Under the pieces are notes generated by a model. The model was not told where the DNA came from. It saw only the letters and a program-made list of their open reading frames with translations, and searched no databases. Positions 32,924 through 36,420 of a stretch of DNA of 36,420 nt are shown here, in pieces. The DNA lies in the NCBI GenBank assembly GCA_040752215.1, contig JBFMEX010000044.1, positions 1 through 36,420 of the forward strand, given 5' to 3'. This DNA is from JBFMEX01 sp040752215. GTDB lineage: Bacteria > Pseudomonadota > Alphaproteobacteria > Rhizobiales > Hyphomicrobiaceae. Position 1 is the stretch's first letter. Every line of letters begins with the position of its first letter. The translations under genes were made by a program, and so were the position numbers.

Positions 32924-34087
32924 CTACACCGCCTCGAACAGTGCCGCGAGGCCCATCCCGCCCAAGGCGCCGAGCGCGGCGACGCCGTGGTGGGGCCCGC
33001 CCGCATCGGCAGGGTGGCGGACCATGTGCGAGAAGAGGCGCACCACCAGCACCGCACCTGCTGCGCCGAGCGGTTGGCCGCGAACCAGCGCGCCACCCTC
33101 CGGGTTCAAATGGTCGTCATCGATGCCGAGGTCGGCGCCGAACGCGATCGCCTGCGCGGCCGAGCTCTCGCCGAGTTCGTAGACGCCGATGTCCTTCGGG
33201 TTGAAGCCATTGAGCCGGCGGTAGAGCTTCTTCATCGCCTCGATCGGCGCGCCCGCCTCGCGCCCTGGCCCGACGCCCTGCGCCGCGCTGGCGACGAGCC
33301 GCATCGCTCGCGGCCGGCCGATCTCGTTCCACACTTTCTCCGACACGACGACAACGAACGCCGCGCCGTCGTGCATGGCCGCCGTGTTGCCGGGCGTCAG
33401 CCGGCCATCGGGCGGCAGGAACGGTGCCAGCCGCGACAGATCCTCGAGCGTCGGCTCGACCGCGCTCTGGTCCCGCATCTCCTCCGGGTTGGCGCGAATG
33501 GGCACGATCTCGCCGATGAAGCGGCGCGCCTCACGGGCGGCAGTCGCCCGCAGATGCGAGCGCGCCGCCCAGGCGTCTTGCTGGGCGCGCGTAATGCCGA
33601 GCCGACCAGCCAGCTCCTCGGTCGCCGCGTGCGCCTCGACGTCATCGCCACTCTCCTCCGCTCCCGGCTCGACGCCGATGAAATGCGGGGTCTGGTAGAG
33701 GCTCTTCGGCTTGGCGATCCGCCACGGCGCGGTCGAGAGCGATTCCGCCCCGCCGGCGACGATCACCTCGGCGTCGCCGGCCGCAATCGCGCGGATGGCG
33801 GCGAGGATCGCATCGAGCCCCGAGCCGCACTGGCGGTCGATCGTCGCCGCCGACACGGTTTCCGGGAGACCCGCAGCCAAGGCGATGATGCGGGCCGGGT
33901 TGCCGCCCTGGGTGGCGTTGCCGACGATCAGCTCGTCGACGCGAGCCGGCGCGACGCGGCTGTCGGCCAGCACCGCACCTACCACCGGGGCTGCCAGCTC
34001 CTCGAGCCGGCGTTGCCGATGCAGCCCGCCCACACGGCCGAGCGCCGTCCGCCTCGCTGCCACGATATACGCCGACGCCGGAACCAT
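32924..34087 (-). CDS. Thiolase-family protein with altered catalytic motifs
   Basis: The 387-residue protein has the full length and fold order of a thiolase. The acyl-accepting Cys87 in IDRQCGSGLDA is kept. The other three catalytic motifs differ from the intact PhaA in this window: NEAFA is GESSA, GHP is GQP (Gln338 for His), and the CIGGGMG cysteine is a glycine (about residue 373). It is therefore unlikely to perform the normal Claisen condensation. It might be a hydrolase, a CoA-binding partner or an inactive paralogue. ATG at 34087 has only a weak purine tract upstream. It stands alone, divergent from zur. Confidence 0.88.
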   Translation of the reverse strand: MVPASAYIVAARRTALGRVGGLHRQRRLEELAAPVVGAVLADSRVAPARVDELIVGNATQGGNPARIIALAAGLPETVSAATIDRQCGSGLDAILAAIRAIAAGDAEVIVAGGAESLSTAPWRIAKPKSLYQTPHFIGVEPGAEESGDDVEAHAATEELAGRLGITRAQQDAWAARSHLRATAAREARRFIGEIVPIRANPEEMRDQSAVEPTLEDLSRLAPFLPPDGRLTPGNTAAMHDGAAFVVVVSEKVWNEIGRPRAMRLVASAAQGVGPGREAGAPIEAMKKLYRRLNGFNPKDIGVYELGESSAAQAIAFGADLGIDDDHLNPEGGALVRGQPLGAAGAVLVVRLFSHMVRHPADAGGPHHGVAALGALGGMGLAALFEAV

Positions 34088-34272
34088 GACGCGAGCCCGC
34101 TCTTGTGGGAATTGCCGACAGGAAACCCGCCGGCGGCCGGTATTCGACCGGACCGCCGCACGCGGAGTGCTTTGAACCGACCACAGGAAGGTGGCGAAAA
34201 GCGGATCGACCGCCGGGACTTGCGAGGCCACGGCCGGAATCTCCGCTCGTGGGTATCACTTGTCCGGAGCTG

Positions 34273-34282
34273 TGCTATAGCA
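34273..34282. promoter_or_regulatory. Palindrome before zur, possible Zur operator core
   Basis: TGCTATAGCA is a perfect 10-base palindrome ending 27 bases before the zur start. It resembles the TGTTATAACA centre of alphaproteobacterial Zur boxes with two compensating changes, but the flanks do not extend the symmetry. It may equally overlap a -10 element. Confidence 0.3.
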
Positions 34283-34309
34283 GCCGCGAGCCCGGAGTTG
34301 CCCCTGCCG

Positions 34310-34831
34310 ATGTCCAAGCCGCCGACCAGAGCCTCGACGCCCCCCCGCGCGCGCAACGCGAGCGACCGCGTGGCCCAGTACGTCGAGCGCGCCCGCCACG
34401 CCTTCGAGGAACGCAACCTGCGCTTCACCGGGCTGCGCGAGCAGGTGTTCGCCGAGATCGCCGCCGTGCACGGCTCGATCGGCGCCTACGAAATACTCGA
34501 TCGCCTCGCCGACAAGGGAACGCGGCTGGCGCCGATCTCCGTCTACCGTTCTATCGACGCGCTGCTGGACGCCGGCGTGATCCATCGCCTTGAGAGCAAG
34601 AACGCCTACTTCGCCTGCCGCCGCCACGAACACGCCAAGGACGGCCGGCCGATCTTCCTCGTCTGCGAGCTCTGCGGCGGCGTCGCCGAGGTGCCGGCGC
34701 AGGCCGTGTTCGACCAGATCAATGAGACCGCGCGCGGCGCCGGCTTCGAGGCCAAGGTCAAGTTCGTCGAGGTGTCGGGCACCTGTGCCAAGTGCGCCCG
34801 CAAGAAGGTGGCGTCGGAGGCCCGCCGTTGA
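34310..34831 (+). CDS. zur: Fur-family regulator, probably the zinc regulator Zur
   Basis: The 173-residue protein has a Fur-type winged helix (RFTGLREQVFAEIAAVHGSIGAYEIL, then APISVYRSIDALLDAGVIHRLES) and metal sites: Cys103/His106/His108 in FACRRHEH, and two CxxC pairs, Cys119/Cys122 and Cys159/Cys162, for structural zinc. The direct overlap with znuC and then znuB identifies it as Zur, which represses zinc uptake genes when zinc is plentiful. The ribosome binding site before ATG 34310 is weak and distant (GGAG, about 12 bases). Cys159 and Cys162 near the end are as in Zur rather than Irr or Mur. Confidence 0.9.
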   Translation: MSKPPTRASTPPRARNASDRVAQYVERARHAFEERNLRFTGLREQVFAEIAAVHGSIGAYEILDRLADKGTRLAPISVYRSIDALLDAGVIHRLESKNAYFACRRHEHAKDGRPIFLVCELCGGVAEVPAQAVFDQINETARGAGFEAKVKFVEVSGTCAKCARKKVASEARR

Positions 34832-35703
34832 CCGCGTCATCACCTGAGCCCGACCTGCCCCATCACCATCACGACGGCTGCTGCGGCCACGACCATGGCC
34901 CCGGCGGCCACGCCCCGTTCGACCCCACCGCGCTGATCGGCGCCCGCGGCCTGCGCCTTGCCCGCTCCGGCCGCGCGCTGCTGATGGGCGTCGCCATCGA
35001 CGTGCATGCCGGCGAGATCGTCACCCTGATCGGCCCCAATGGCGCCGGCAAGACGACGCTGGTGCGCGTGCTCCTGGGGCTCGAGACGCCGGACCAAGGC
35101 GGCGTGCAACGAAAGGCTGGCCTCGTCGTCGGCTACGTACCGCAGCGCTTCGACATCGACCGCGCGCTGCCGCTCTCCGTCGACCGTTTCCTCTCGCTCG
35201 GCACCGCGGCGCCGGCCAAGGCACGCGCCGCCGCACTGGCCGAGGTCGGTGCTGCCGACACGCGAGACCGCCAGCTGTCCCAGCTTTCGGGAGGAGAGCT
35301 GCAACGGGTCATGCTGGCGCGCGCATTGCTCCGCGATCCGGGCCTCCTGGTGCTCGACGAGCCGGCGCGCGGCGTCGACTACACCGGCGAGGCCGAGCTC
35401 TACACCATGATCGGCCGGCTCAGGCGCGAGCGCGGGCTCGGAATTCTGCTCGTTTCGCACGACCTGCACGTCGTCATGGCGCAGAGCGATCGCGTAGTAT
35501 GCATCAACCGCCACGTCTGCTGTGAGGGCCGCCCCGTCGCCGTCGCCAATCATCCCGAGTACGTTCGCCTGTTCGGCGCCAAGGCGGCGGCGGCGTTCGC
35601 GCTCTACGAGCACCACCACGATCACCGCCACGGCCTCGCCGGCGAGCCGCTGCCGGAGCCGGACCCCGCAGCGGCGCCGAGACCGGCCGGAGAGGACCGA
35701 TGA
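34828..35703 (+). CDS. znuC: Zinc ABC transporter ATP-binding protein ZnuC
   Basis: The 291-residue ATPase has Walker A GPNGAGKTT (69-77), the signature LSGGE (153-157), Walker B LLVLDEP (173-179) and the switch histidine in LLVSHDLHVV. It drives zinc import with ZnuB and a periplasmic ZnuA. The start is TTG at 34828, overlapping the zur stop (TTGA), supported by GGAGG at 34816-34820 with a 7-base spacer. Both ends are histidine-rich: HHHHDGCCGHDH near residues 12-23 and EHHHDHRHG near the C-terminus, which probably bind zinc. Overlap with znuB by four bases indicates a single operon. Confidence 0.93.
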   Translation: MTASSPEPDLPHHHHDGCCGHDHGPGGHAPFDPTALIGARGLRLARSGRALLMGVAIDVHAGEIVTLIGPNGAGKTTLVRVLLGLETPDQGGVQRKAGLVVGYVPQRFDIDRALPLSVDRFLSLGTAAPAKARAAALAEVGAADTRDRQLSQLSGGELQRVMLARALLRDPGLLVLDEPARGVDYTGEAELYTMIGRLRRERGLGILLVSHDLHVVMAQSDRVVCINRHVCCEGRPVAVANHPEYVRLFGAKAAAAFALYEHHHDHRHGLAGEPLPEPDPAAAPRPAGEDR

Positions 35704-36420
35704 TCGAGCCGTTCCTGGTGCGCGCCCTGCTGGCGGCGATCGGACTCGGCCTCGTGGCTGCGCCGCTCGGCTGCGTGATCGTGTGGAACCGCATGGCCTA
35801 TCTCGGCGAGACGGTGGCGCAGGCGAGTTTGATCGGCGTGGCCATCGGACTGGCGCTCGAGGTCGACCCGACGCTCTCTGTGGTGCTGGTGGCGCTCGCC
35901 GCGGCGACGCTGATCCTGGCGCTCGGCCGCCAGCAGGTGCTGCCGATCGATTCCGTCCTCGGCCTCATGCACCACGGCGCCCTGGCCGCGGGTGTCATCG
36001 CCACCGCGCTGCTGGCCGGGCCGTCGGTCGACCTGATGGGCTACCTGTTCGGCGACATCTTCGCGGTGTCGAGCCGCGATCTGGTGCTCGTCTATGGCGG
36101 CGGCCTCGCGGTGCTGGTGGCCGTTTCGATATTGTGGCCGTCGCTGGTGCGCATCGCCGTGCACGAGGAGCTGGCCGCCGCCGAGGGGGTGCCGACGGAG
36201 ATGGTGCGGGCCGCGTTCCTGCTGCTGCTCGCGGCCACCATCGCGGTCGCCATCAAGATCGTCGGCGTGCTGCTGGTGATCGCGTTCCTGATCGTGCCCG
36301 CCGTCGCCGCCCGGCCACTGGCGGCGACTCCGGAGCGCATGGCGGTAATGGCGGCGCTGGTGGCGGTGGCCGGCTCTGCCCTCGGGCTCGGCCTGTCCTG
36401 GCATCTCGATGCGCCCGGCG
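35700..36420 (+). CDS. znuB: Zinc ABC transporter permease ZnuB, 3' end outside window
   Basis: The frame opens at ATG 35700, overlapping the znuC stop (ATGA), and stays open to the last base, giving at least 240 residues. It is a polytopic permease: MIEPFLVRALLAAIGLGLVAAPLGCVIVWNRMAYLGETVAQASLIG is the classic ABC-3 opening, and IKIVGVLLVIAFLIVPAVAARPLA is the conserved late helix region. It forms the zinc channel of the ZnuABC importer in the inner membrane. A full-length ZnuB has about 260-280 residues, so only the last part is missing. Confidence 0.93.
   Translation, partial: MIEPFLVRALLAAIGLGLVAAPLGCVIVWNRMAYLGETVAQASLIGVAIGLALEVDPTLSVVLVALAAATLILALGRQQVLPIDSVLGLMHHGALAAGVIATALLAGPSVDLMGYLFGDIFAVSSRDLVLVYGGGLAVLVAVSILWPSLVRIAVHEELAAAEGVPTEMVRAAFLLLLAATIAVAIKIVGVLLVIAFLIVPAVAARPLAATPERMAVMAALVAVAGSALGLGLSWHLDAPG

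Noticed and set aside
32822..34309. N-terminal extension of zur
   Set aside because: The frame is open far upstream but overlaps the thiolase gene and looks like its shadow; Fur-family proteins start near 34310.
1..36420. CRISPR array, insertion sequence, prophage or integrative element
   Set aside because: No regularly spaced repeats, transposase, integrase or terminal repeats were found, and base composition looks even throughout.

Overview
The window is a GC-rich, gene-dense chromosomal segment that reads as an alphaproteobacterium, most likely Hyphomicrobiales (Rhizobiales) or a close relative. The support is a SAM-II riboswitch in front of metX-metW, a hisC-tyrC pair transcribed away from them, phaA-phaB divergent from phaR, a zur-znuC-znuB operon, and REP-type palindromes of the kind common in that order. 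No transposase, integrase, phage gene or CRISPR array was seen. The genus cannot be fixed from sequence reading alone.

Layout. 1-3732 (+): the end of an unrecognised protein, a periplasmic phosphate-binding-like protein fused to an OmpA domain, and a TctC-type binding protein. 3853-5553 (-): a GMC flavoprotein oxidoreductase. 5554-6251: a long non-coding stretch with a tRNA-like sequence whose acceptor stem is broken, then a run of strong hairpins. 6252-7409 (+): an SPFH/slipin-type protein, convergent with a patatin-like phospholipase (-). 8617-8768: REP palindromes. 8805-11591 (-): hisC, tyrC and a ChaC-like enzyme. 11660-13778 (+): promoter, SAM-II riboswitch, intrinsic terminator, then metX-metW. 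13916-14632 (-): a methyltransferase. 14817-18311 (+): a complete TAXI-type TRAP transporter with a DUF1850 protein, followed by gloB and a DUF985 cupin protein. 19756-21639 (+): an NYN-domain RNase-like protein with LOTUS-like domains. 21745-24640: phaB and phaA (-) with phaR divergent (+). 24674-26419 (-): a PAS-GGDEF-EAL protein with a degenerate GGDEF motif. 26666-27202 (-): a macrodomain protein. 27483-32615 (-): a periplasmic redox cluster. 32924-34087 (-): a thiolase homologue lacking most catalytic motifs. 34310-36420 (+): zur-znuC-znuB, running off the end.

How the genes work together. Methionine synthesis (metXW) appears controlled by S-adenosylmethionine through RNA. HisC and TyrC probably supply histidine and tyrosine steps. 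PhaA and PhaB make 3-hydroxybutyryl-CoA for polyhydroxybutyrate, and PhaR is the usual regulator; phaC is not in the window. Zur with ZnuCB covers zinc uptake; no znuA is seen here.

The least ordinary part is 27483-32615. It encodes an orphan TAXI receptor, a large modular protein with an FccA-like heme domain between a predicted beta-sandwich and a Sel1-like tail, a Tat-exported FccB-type flavoprotein, and a second c-type cytochrome with a proline-rich tail. This looks like an elaborated flavocytochrome c system, with sulfide or another sulfur compound as the most likely, but unproven, substrate.
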